Assembly: GCA_030613705.1 (NCBI GenBank)
Contig: JAUWLJ010000066.1
Location: 1-8,920 of the forward strand
DNA: 8,920 bases
Source: Chloroflexota bacterium
GTDB lineage: Bacteria > Chloroflexota > Anaerolineae > Anaerolineales > UBA4823
Reading direction: 5' to 3'
Shown: one piece after another, positions 1-6,228 of the stretch
Position numbering within the stretch: the first letter of the stretch is position 1
How the letters are laid out: the number at the start of each line of letters is the position of its first letter
Translations under genes and position numbers: made by a program
The notes under the pieces: model-generated
The model's input: the letters and a program-made list of their open reading frames with translations, nothing else
Told to the model about the DNA's origin: nothing
Databases searched by the model: none

Positions 1-618
1 AAGATCGCCAAAGGTGTGCACGAATTCTCCAACATCAAGGTTGCAGACTTGAGCGACCATGATCGTCAGGAGGGCATAGGAGGCGATGTTGAATGGAACT
101 CCGAGAAAAACATCCGCTGACCTCTGGTAAAGCTGACACGATAGCTTGCCATCAATAACGTAGAATTGGAAAAGCAGGTGACAAGGCGGGAGAGCCATGG
201 CCTCTATAGCCCCCACATTCCAGGCGCTGACGATCAACCTGCGTGAGTTTGGGTTGCTTTTTATCGCCTCGATAATTTGGGAGATTTGATCAATTGAGTG
301 ACCGTCAGCAGTCTTCCATGAACGCCATTGAACACCATATACTGGACCCAGCTCGCCATCTTCGTCTGCCCATTTATCCCAAATATGGACAGCGTGATCC
401 TTCAAATCGGCAATATTGCTCTCGCCATTGAGCATCCAAAGCAGCTCATAAATGATGGATTTTAAATGTAATTTCTTGGTAGTCAGAACCGGGAAACCCT
501 CTTGTAAATTGTACCGGGTCTGGTAGCCGAAGACAGATCGTGTACCGGTACCAGTTCGATCGCCTTTTGCCTGTCCCTCGTCAAGAATGTACTGCAGCAT
601 GTCAAGATACTGCCTCAT
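1..618 (-). CDS. thyA: Thymidylate synthase ThyA, 3' end beyond the window
   Basis: ThyA converts dUMP to dTMP in the cytoplasm, using 5,10-methylenetetrahydrofolate as carbon donor and reductant. The first 206 residues are present; the family is usually about 260-290 residues, so the last quarter lies beyond the left edge. I see the N-terminal phosphate-binding loop GDRTGTGT (19-26), the GPVYGVQWR segment (91-99), [10 protein letters not shown] (125-134), and the catalytic Cys146 in ALPPCH. The dUMP-binding stretch is [17 protein letters not shown] (165-181). All key residues in this part are intact, and Cys146 has the same number as the E. coli nucleophile, so the start is well placed. The ATG at 616-618 has a strong Shine-Dalgarno. 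The gene follows ribF by 54 bases and may be co-transcribed, with its own promoter as well. Its presence implies dihydrofolate recycling rather than a ThyX route. Confidence 0.97.
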   Translation of the reverse strand, partial: MRQYLDMLQYILDEGQAKGDRTGTGTRSVFGYQTRYNLQEGFPVLTTKKLHLKSIIYELLWMLNGESNIADLKDHAVHIWDKWADEDGELGPVYGVQWRSWKTADGHSIDQISQIIEAIKSNPNSRRLIVSAWNVGAIEAMALPPCHLLFQFYVIDGKLSCQLYQRSADVFLGVPFNIASYALLTIMVAQVCNLDVGEFVHTFGDL

Positions 619-626
619 CGCTGCCA

Positions 627-632
627 ACCTCC
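627..632 (-). promoter_or_regulatory. Ribosome binding site of thyA
   Basis: The minus strand reads GGAGGT, 8 bases before the thyA ATG. This is near-perfect complementarity to the 16S anti-Shine-Dalgarno and fixes the thyA start. Confidence 0.85.
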
Positions 633-639
633 ATTATGA

Positions 640-669
640 ATGATAATCTTCTACAATAAATTGAGTCAA
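640..669 (-). promoter_or_regulatory. Possible sigma70-type promoter for thyA
   Basis: On the minus strand, TTGACT (664-669) and TATCAT (640-645) are separated by 18 bases; each matches the consensus at five of six positions. The -35 box begins a few bases after the ribF stop codon. A start site about seven bases downstream of the -10 would give a very short leader beginning close to the GGAGGT. No terminator separates ribF from thyA, so this would supplement read-through rather than replace it. This is a consensus match only. Confidence 0.4.
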
Positions 670-672
670 TAG

Positions 673-1605
673 CTATCCGTCCTTGGCGGACAAGATTCGT
701 TTAGCCTCAGAGATATCTTGCGTAATTTGAGTGACCAATGCATCAACGTTTGGAAAGCGTTGTTCATCCCGCAGACGGCTGAGGAACTCTAACTGAATTT
801 CCTGACCGTAAATTTGCCCATCAAAATTAAGCAAGTGTGTTTCAACCTGCAGGTTTTTATGTTGGGATTTGAAGGTAGGCCGAATACCGACATTGGTCAC
901 TGACCCATGGGTCTCCCCATTGACCTTAGCCTTGGAGACGTACACACCAGATCTCGGTAAAGCACGTTCTAACCAAATCGATAAATTAGCGGTGGGGATG
1001 CCGATTGTATTCCCACGTCCATCGCCCGGCACTACTTGCCCATTGATGAAATACGGACGACCTAATAGAAGGTTGACCTGGTCTAGATCACCATCTGAGA
1101 GTGCTGATCGAATCCGACTGGATGATACTACTTTTCCATCGATCTCGACCGGTGAAATTGTGGACAAGGAATAATCAAAGTCTTTGCCAAGTTCTTTTAA
1201 TGTATTGATACTGCCACCCCGATCGCGTCCCAAGGCGAAATCTGGACCCACCATAAGATGGCGCATTCCGGTATGAGATTTCAATTGGGACACAAACTCG
1301 TGAGCCGTTGTGGTAGAAATTTGGGGAGTAAATGGGAAGGTGATCACCACATCTGCCCCAATGTTGCTCAGTAGGGCAGACCTTTCTTCTGGAGTGGTTA
1401 AGTATGACGGATCTTGTCGTTTACCGAGGACTATGGCGGGATGTGGATAGAAGGTGAGAACGACTGCTTGAGCACCAACTGCGTGAGCATCTGTCACTAA
1501 TTTGCGTACAATTTCTTGATGACCTCGGTGGACACCATCAAATGTACCGATAGTCAGCCAAGTGTCTTGGAGGTGAACGTCCTCTAAAGACCAGAAATGG
1601 CGCAT
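673..1605 (-). CDS. ribF: Bifunctional riboflavin kinase / FAD synthetase RibF
   Basis: RibF phosphorylates riboflavin to FMN and then adenylylates FMN to FAD in the cytoplasm. At 310 residues it has the usual bacterial length and both modules. The N-terminal nucleotidyltransferase module shows GTFDGVHRGHQ (20-30) with the HxGH signature His26/His29, FYPHP (52-56), VGPDFALGRDRGG (119-131) and the SSSRIR phosphate-binding motif (161-166). The C-terminal riboflavin kinase module shows GDGRGNTIGIPTANL (194-208), the VTNVGIRPTF strand (237-246) and the likely catalytic Glu255 in VETHLLNFDG. No key residue is missing. The ATG start is preceded only by a weak purine stretch (GAAGA), 31 bases after truB. 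Its place after truB is the classic truB-ribF pairing. Confidence 0.97.
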   Translation of the reverse strand: MRHFWSLEDVHLQDTWLTIGTFDGVHRGHQEIVRKLVTDAHAVGAQAVVLTFYPHPAIVLGKRQDPSYLTTPEERSALLSNIGADVVITFPFTPQISTTTAHEFVSQLKSHTGMRHLMVGPDFALGRDRGGSINTLKELGKDFDYSLSTISPVEIDGKVVSSSRIRSALSDGDLDQVNLLLGRPYFINGQVVPGDGRGNTIGIPTANLSIWLERALPRSGVYVSKAKVNGETHGSVTNVGIRPTFKSQHKNLQVETHLLNFDGQIYGQEIQLEFLSRLRDEQRFPNVDALVTQITQDISEAKRILSAKDG

Positions 1606-1618
1606 ACGAAAATCTTCA

Positions 1619-1630
1619 ATAAGTACTTAT
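1619..1630 (-). repeat. 12-base perfect palindrome between truB and ribF
   Basis: ATAAGTACTTAT reads identically on both strands. It sits in the 31-base gap between the truB stop and the ribF start, just upstream of the weak ribF Shine-Dalgarno. It could be an operator-like site or chance; it is too AT-rich and short to act as a terminator. Confidence 0.35.
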
Positions 1631-1636
1631 ACTTGG

Positions 1637-2545
1637 CTAAGTTTGGAAGAAAACTTTGCGGGGCTGCCATTCACCAGAATCTTGATTAAATTCCAGCAGA
1701 GCGACAAGATCACCCTGCTCGCTGATTGCGCGCGACCAACCTTCGGAATCAGGATCGGCAGGGATGCGGTGACCGTGCCGGACTAATTCAACCTGGTCAC
1801 CATCCAGCTCAACCATTGGCCAATCACCGAGTGCATCAGCTGCCGGGATTAAATATTGGTACCAGTCTCCTGCCTCAAAGGCTTCTTTCAGACTCCTTAA
1901 AGGGACCGCCTCGCGTAATGTAAACCTACCGCTCTTTGTCCTCCGCAGACCGATCAGGTAAGCGCCGGTTCCGAGGGACTCTCCAAGATCATTCGCCAAA
2001 GATCGAACATAGGTGCCGGAAGAACAATAGGCATCGATTACAACTTCAGGCGGATCCCATTCGAGAATATCCAGACTGTAAACCTGGATTTTTCGCGGCT
2101 CGAGCTTGACCTCTTCGCCTTTGCGCGCCATCTCGTAGGCTTTCCGCCCTTTGACCTTGACTGCAGAATATGGCGGTGGAACCTGCTCGATTTCACCGAC
2201 ATAGGTTTGCAGAATCTCGTCGAATTGCTCTTCAGTGATATGGTTTGCCGGTGTTTCGCTCGTTACCATACCTTCCGAATCGTATGTATCTGTAGTGCTG
2301 CCAAGCCGGATTGTTGCCTGGTAGCGCTTATCGGATGCGGATACATACTCACTCAGCCGAACTGCAGGTCCAAGCAATACGACAAGAACACCTGAGGCGC
2401 GCGGATCGAGTGTCCCTGTATGGCCAGCTCTTCGAATTCCTGTTCCCCTGCGGATGATTTGTACCACGTCGTGAGAGGTCAGTCCAATAGGTTTATCGAC
2501 GACCATCACACCGGAAACAATATTTTTAAATTGTTCGTTATCCAT
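1637..2545 (-). CDS. truB: tRNA pseudouridine(55) synthase TruB
   Basis: TruB isomerises U55 in the T-loop of tRNAs to pseudouridine and also acts as a tRNA folding chaperone. The 302-residue protein has the family motifs in order: VVDKPIGLTSHDVV (15-28), GHTGTLDPRASG (41-52) with the catalytic Asp47, KRYQATIRLGSTTDTYD (73-89), QVPPPYSAVKVKGRKAYEMA (121-140), and CSSGTYVRSLANDLG (174-188). A PUA-like C-terminal RNA-binding domain fills roughly 240-300. The start gives about ten more residues before the conserved DKP than the shortest homologues have. The later in-frame GTG/ATG (codons 13-14) would cut into the conserved first strand, so I keep the ATG at 2543-2545. A purine-rich GAGAAGAGGAA precedes it. 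It follows nrnA by 57 bases. Confidence 0.97.
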   Translation of the reverse strand: MDNEQFKNIVSGVMVVDKPIGLTSHDVVQIIRRGTGIRRAGHTGTLDPRASGVLVVLLGPAVRLSEYVSASDKRYQATIRLGSTTDTYDSEGMVTSETPANHITEEQFDEILQTYVGEIEQVPPPYSAVKVKGRKAYEMARKGEEVKLEPRKIQVYSLDILEWDPPEVVIDAYCSSGTYVRSLANDLGESLGTGAYLIGLRRTKSGRFTLREAVPLRSLKEAFEAGDWYQYLIPAADALGDWPMVELDGDQVELVRHGHRIPADPDSEGWSRAISEQGDLVALLEFNQDSGEWQPRKVFFQT

Positions 2546-2602
2546 TTCCTCTTCTCAAATAATTAATTTCGATTGCACAGCGACAAAAATCTAAGTCGAG
2601 GC

Positions 2603-3577
2603 TCACATAATCCCTAACATAGTTTTAGTCGTGGCGATCACATTAGCCTGAATACTCTTCAGGTCTCCTTTGATACTTGCTCCTGCTGCTGCTGGATGTC
2701 CACCGCCATCGAAGGACAAGGCAATTTGAGAGACATCGTATGCGGGTTGAGAACGCCAGCTGACTTTCACAAGCCCGTCCCCTTGTTCGACGAACATGAT
2801 CACGACATCGGTCTCGTCAATGGTAGAAAGAAAATTGATCAGGTCCGCATCATCTCTTCCTGGATAACCTACTGAACGCCGGTCTTCGAGGGAGAAGGAC
2901 GCCCAAATAATTCTGCCATCTCGCTCGAGATTTGATAAGCCTGTCCCCCAATAGCGAGCAGCTTTAAAACTTCGATTCAGTAATCCCTTTTGATAAAGCC
3001 CAGGTAAGTCGCCACCAGCTTCCATCAATTTTGCAGCGGTCTTCATGGCTTTAGGCGTCATATTATTTGTTCTGAAGCCGAGTGTATCAGTGATCATACC
3101 AAATAATAGCGCTTCTGCAACCTGACTTGAGATGGGAAAACCGAATTGCGGTAAATACTCTGCCAGCATTTCTGCTGTTGCCACTGCTGTCTTGTCGATC
3201 AGATTGTACCTTGCAAATTTTGTATTTGTCGGATGGTGGTCCAGGTTCACATCCGGAACCGGTTTACCAATTAATACCTCTCCTGTCCTAGCTAGATCTG
3301 AACAATCGACGACCAGGGTCAGATCAAAATTGCCCGTAGCTTGCTTCTGTATCTGATCGCTGCCAGGTAAATGGCGAAATATCGCTGGTATCCCATCGGA
3401 TAATACCATTTGGACCTCTTTGTTGAGGTTTTGAAGTGAAAGTCCTAAACCAATCAATGAACCGACTGCGTCACCATCCGGCCTAATGTGCGAGATGACC
3501 AGGACACGCTGCGCCGAGCGAATTTCCTGAAAAGTAACTTTTAGGAGCGTTTCATCCATGTGTTCATCATTACTCAT
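2603..3577 (-). CDS. nrnA: DHH/DHHA1 phosphoesterase, NrnA-type (nano-RNase / pAp phosphatase)
   Basis: Members of this family degrade 2-5 nt RNA and often dephosphorylate 3'-phosphoadenosine 5'-phosphate (pAp), in the cytoplasm, using Mn ions. The 324 residues fit the family. Metal-ligand motifs are complete: motif I SHIRPDGDAVGS (29-40; His30, Asp34, Asp36), motif II VVDCSD (89-94; Asp91), motif III NLDHHPTN (111-118; Asp113-His114-His115), and motif IV GMITDTLGFRTNN (160-172; Asp164). The C-terminal DHHA1 substrate domain carries FDGGGHPAAAG (289-299). The start overlaps the end of rbfA by 8 bases, suggesting translational coupling. No strong Shine-Dalgarno is visible for this ATG or for an alternative at codon 7. 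Which substrate (nano-RNA, pAp, c-di-AMP breakdown products) matters most cannot be told from sequence. Confidence 0.93.
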   Translation of the reverse strand: MSNDEHMDETLLKVTFQEIRSAQRVLVISHIRPDGDAVGSLIGLGLSLQNLNKEVQMVLSDGIPAIFRHLPGSDQIQKQATGNFDLTLVVDCSDLARTGEVLIGKPVPDVNLDHHPTNTKFARYNLIDKTAVATAEMLAEYLPQFGFPISSQVAEALLFGMITDTLGFRTNNMTPKAMKTAAKLMEAGGDLPGLYQKGLLNRSFKAARYWGTGLSNLERDGRIIWASFSLEDRRSVGYPGRDDADLINFLSTIDETDVVIMFVEQGDGLVKVSWRSQPAYDVSQIALSFDGGGHPAAAGASIKGDLKSIQANVIATTKTMLGIM

Positions 3578-3956
3578 TTTCAGGAAGATCGTCTTCTGAA
3601 GTTGGTTGATTCTCTTGGCTTAGTGAATCCAACAAATTTTCGATCTTCTCGGCGTGTTCTGGTGATGGATCCCAATGGAAACGCAGCCTTGGGAAAGTTC
3701 TTAAATCGATGCGTCTGGCTAGTTCACTCCGCAGATAGCCGCTCGCGCGTTTGAACCCAGTGAGAATGTTCTCTGCTGATTCTGAGCCTTGTAGAGAAGA
3801 AACATAGATATCTGCGTAAGCCAGCTCGCGGTCAACCGTGACATCGGTGACGGACACTCCAGATAAGCGTGGGTCTTGTATATCGAAAATCAACATCTCC
3901 GAAATTTCTTCATGGATGCGATCAGCGATTCGTTGAGCGCGGTTCTTGGATACCAC
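3570..3956 (-). CDS. rbfA: 30S ribosome-binding factor RbfA
   Basis: RbfA binds the 30S subunit near the 5' helix of 16S rRNA and assists late maturation, especially in the cold. The protein is 128 residues, normal for the family, with a single KH-type fold. I see the N-terminal helix (RAQRIADRIHEEISEML, 6-22), the DPRLSGVSVTDVTVDREL strand pair (28-45), ADIYVS (48-53), and the C-terminal LRSELARRIDLRTFPRLRF (75-93), then an acidic, probably disordered tail. The start codon is GTG (3954-3956), 17 bases after the infB stop; no in-frame ATG lies nearby and only a weak GGAAAA precedes it. It shares the operon with infB and nrnA. Confidence 0.96.
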   Translation of the reverse strand: MVSKNRAQRIADRIHEEISEMLIFDIQDPRLSGVSVTDVTVDRELAYADIYVSSLQGSESAENILTGFKRASGYLRSELARRIDLRTFPRLRFHWDPSPEHAEKIENLLDSLSQENQPTSEDDLPENE

Positions 3957-3973
3957 TGAGGTTTTCCAGTCGG

Positions 3974-5764
3974 TTAAATGGGGACTTCTTCAACAATATA
4001 ACACTCAATGATGTCGCCCGTTTCGAAATCATTAAAACCCTTCAATGTTACTCCACATTCGAAACCGGTGCGCACCTCTGTTACATCGTCCTGGATGTGT
4101 TTTAGAGAGGCAACTTCACCATCAAATAGAGCTTCTTTACCTCGTATGACCCGTACGCGTGCGCTACGCTGTAGTTCGCCATCCAGAACATAACATCCAG
4201 CCACGTTGCCGATCCTGGATATTCTGAATATCGCCCGGACTTCAGCATGCCCAATGACCGATTCTTTCGTTTCAGGTTCGAGCATACCCTTCAGTGCCAT
4301 CTCAATATCCTCAATTAGTCGATAAATGATATTGTAGAGACGGATTGAGATCCCTTCGGTGTCAGCAAGACGTAGGGCAGCTGAATCAGCTTCAACATTA
4401 AAACCTACTACAATCGCTTTCGAAGCTGTAGCCAGCATGATATCGTTCTTACCGATATTGCCTGTCTCTGCGTGCAATACATTTATGGAAATATCCCCAC
4501 GGGCAAGATCAGCTAAAGAGGATTTGATCGGTTCAAGAGAACCTTGTACATCGGCTTTAATGATTAACCGCAGCTCACGCACTTCTCCAGCTTGGAATTT
4601 TTCAAATAACTGCTCTAAGGTAACTGCGTATGTCCGGCTCTCAGCATCTGCTCTCTGGATGTTTTTTCGTTCTCTAGTGATCGTTCGTGCCTGTTTATCA
4701 GATTTAACCACCTGAAATAAATCACCGGCAACCGGGACATCGTTGAGACCCATTACTGCGATTGGAGCGGAAGGCTCTGCTACTTCTACTTGGTTGCCCA
4801 AGTGGTCAAACATGGCTCGCAAGCGACCGTAGGTTGTGCCTACAACGACAATATTTCCCACATTTAGAGTTCCATTCTGGATCAAGAGAGTAGCCAAAAC
4901 CCCTCTCGAACGCTCTTTCTTGGCTTCAATCACCGTTCCAATGACTCGTCCATTTGGATTAGCCCGGATATCGGAATTATCGGCAACCAGTAATATGGCT
5001 TCGAGAAGATCCTCCAAACCCTCTTGGCGCTTGGCAGAGAGAGGTACGACGATCGTGTCACCATCCCACTCGTCAGGGATAAGACCGATTTCGGCCAGCT
5101 GTTGTTTCACACGCTCAAGATTGGCGTTTGGTTTATCAATCTTATTCAGAGCAACGATCAAGGGAATTTGCGCAGCTTTGGTGTGAGCAATCGCTTCCCT
5201 GGTTTGAGGCATTACACCATCATCAGCAGCGATCACCAGCACGACAATATCGGCTCCCTGGGCTCCACGTGCGCGCATAGCCGTGAACGCGGCATGGCCG
5301 GGTGTGTCCAGGAAGGTGATAGATCGATTGTTGTGCTCAACTTGGTAGGCTCCGATATGTTGAGTAATCCCACCAGCTTCATTTTCAACGACATTGGTAT
5401 GGCGAATAGCATCCAATAAGGTTGTCTTTCCGTGGTCAACATGTCCTAATATGGTTACGATAGGGGGGCGGTTTACCAGATCGTCTGGGTTCTCATCAGC
5501 GATCACCCTTCGCCAGAGAGGGATCTCGCCGACCTCGCCTTCTCCAGCAGCTTCCTGGGTTTCCAGGATCGCATCATAGCCCATCTCAGCGGCAATAATT
5601 GCCGCAGTATCGAAATCAATTTGTTGATTTATATTGGCCATAACCCCATTGGCCATCAGAGTTTTAATGACTTCAATTGGGCTGGCTTGTATCGAGTCAG
5701 CCAGTTCCCTTACAGTAATCGTGGGGGGTAATTCGATCGATTTGTTATGTCCGTTCTCGCCCAT
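3974..5764 (-). CDS. infB: Translation initiation factor IF-2, short form
   Basis: IF2 is the GTPase that recruits fMet-tRNA to the 30S subunit and promotes 50S joining. In 596 residues it has one IF2_N module (about 14-65) and a short acidic linker (70-80). The G domain has all five motifs: G1 GHVDHGKT (107-114), G2 GGITQHIG (131-138), G3 DTPGH (153-157), G4 NKID (207-210) and G5 SAK (243-245). Domains II, III and IV follow, ending with [11 protein letters not shown]. The long charged N-terminal region found in E. coli and many Gram-positives is absent. This is not a mis-called start: upstream in frame there is a stop with no start codon in between, and AGGAGGT lies five bases before this ATG. 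It sits 143 bases after ylxR, an unusually long gap here. Confidence 0.98.
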   Translation of the reverse strand: MGENGHNKSIELPPTITVRELADSIQASPIEVIKTLMANGVMANINQQIDFDTAAIIAAEMGYDAILETQEAAGEGEVGEIPLWRRVIADENPDDLVNRPPIVTILGHVDHGKTTLLDAIRHTNVVENEAGGITQHIGAYQVEHNNRSITFLDTPGHAAFTAMRARGAQGADIVVLVIAADDGVMPQTREAIAHTKAAQIPLIVALNKIDKPNANLERVKQQLAEIGLIPDEWDGDTIVVPLSAKRQEGLEDLLEAILLVADNSDIRANPNGRVIGTVIEAKKERSRGVLATLLIQNGTLNVGNIVVVGTTYGRLRAMFDHLGNQVEVAEPSAPIAVMGLNDVPVAGDLFQVVKSDKQARTITRERKNIQRADAESRTYAVTLEQLFEKFQAGEVRELRLIIKADVQGSLEPIKSSLADLARGDISINVLHAETGNIGKNDIMLATASKAIVVGFNVEADSAALRLADTEGISIRLYNIIYRLIEDIEMALKGMLEPETKESVIGHAEVRAIFRISRIGNVAGCYVLDGELQRSARVRVIRGKEALFDGEVASLKHIQDDVTEVRTGFECGVTLKGFNDFETGDIIECYIVEEVPI

Positions 5765-5907
5765 TTGGCACCTCCTGCCATAAATTGCTCGCGGCCACTT
5801 GAAGCGAGTTTTGTCGACCGAGTCAGGCGCTCATCTCAGTATGCTCCACTCGCCAGCCAAATTGGTTCTTGCCAATAAATCCCCTACAATTGCTCATCAC
5901 ATTCTGA
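5765..5907 (-). promoter_or_regulatory. Long ylxR-infB spacer with nested inverted repeats
   Basis: This 143-base gap has no supportable gene. In transcript order it contains a hairpin ATTGG/CCAAT (5861-5876), then GCGAGT (5848-5853), ACTCG (5819-5823), ACTCGC (5804-5809) and GCGAG (5788-5792), and last the hairpin around the infB Shine-Dalgarno. The second element can pair with the third or the fourth, and the fourth can pair with the second or the fifth, so alternative folds exist. No U-run follows any stem, so these are not intrinsic terminators. In Firmicutes a small L7Ae-type gene (ylxQ) often occupies this spot; nothing like it is encoded here. Confidence 0.4.
5766..5780 (-). promoter_or_regulatory. 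infB ribosome binding site in the loop of a small hairpin
   Basis: The minus strand reads TGGCA-GGAGG-TGCCA directly before A-ATG. The five-base arms are perfectly complementary and the Shine-Dalgarno core GGAGG is the loop. The site itself is strong and decides the infB start. Whether the hairpin forms is inference. Confidence 0.7.
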
Positions 5908-6204
5908 CTATTGAGCAGATGTTTCTTTTGACAATGTCGCCATAAAATCTGTTAATCGTTGCTTGTCATCAGCCGTCAAATCGGTTTTCAATGCCTTCGC
6001 TAGAGTACCGAGCATTCCTCTTTTCCAACATTCTTGCCGATCGTGAAGATATGCACCGCGTCCTGCCATTTTCCCGGTTGGGTCGATGAATATTCCTTCT
6101 GGACTGCGGACCACACGGATCAATAATCGTTTGGAATGTACCTCCCGACAACCAACGCAAGTCCGTTGAGGTACATGTCTACCTTTTTTCGGCTTTTTCG
6201 GCAC
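5908..6204 (-). CDS. ylxR: YlxR-family RNA-binding protein (RnpM, RNase P modulator)
   Basis: YlxR (DUF448) is a small basic RNA-binding protein. In Bacillus subtilis it has been described as a modulator of RNase P (RnpM), and its gene almost always sits between nusA and infB, as here. The protein has 98 residues. It opens with a lysine-rich stretch (PKKPKKGR, 2-9), then the signature RTCVGCR (14-20) with Cys16 and Cys19, a DPTGKMAGRGAYLH core (41-54) and Cys59, then a helical C-terminus. The start codon is GTG (6202-6204), read 24 bases after the nusA stop; a purine-rich GAGAGAAG lies a few bases upstream. The assignment to the family is firm; the RNase P role is transferred from B. subtilis. 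Confidence 0.93.
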   Translation of the reverse strand: MPKKPKKGRHVPQRTCVGCREVHSKRLLIRVVRSPEGIFIDPTGKMAGRGAYLHDRQECWKRGMLGTLAKALKTDLTADDKQRLTDFMATLSKETSAQ

Positions 6205-6225
6205 GCAAACTTCTCTCTGGTTTGC
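6205..6225 (-). promoter_or_regulatory. Hairpin holding the ylxR Shine-Dalgarno
   Basis: On the minus strand GCAAAC and GTTTGC form a perfect six-base inverted repeat, nine bases apart. The loop contains the purine-rich AGAGAGAA that serves as Shine-Dalgarno, and the 3' arm abuts the GTG start codon. The base pattern is visible; formation in the transcript is inference. Confidence 0.45.
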
Positions 6226-6228
6226 AGA

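Noticed and set aside
3560..3754. Plus-strand frame opposite rbfA and the start of nrnA
   Set aside because: Antisense to two well-supported genes, no recognisable domain.
5233..5442. Minus-strand frame of 69 residues inside infB
   Set aside because: It lies out of frame across the conserved G1-G3 region of IF2 and has no family features.
5861..5876. ATTGG/CCAAT hairpin after ylxR considered as a terminator
   Set aside because: Only five pairs and no U-run follows on either strand.
5823..5897. A 24-codon open frame in the ylxR-infB spacer (starting MSNCRGFIGK)
   Set aside because: No ribosome binding site, no similarity I recognise, and it overlaps the inverted repeats; expected by chance in 143 bases.
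5969..6160. Minus-strand frame of 63 residues inside ylxR
   Set aside because: An alternative frame of the conserved YlxR core; no ribosome binding site or family motif.
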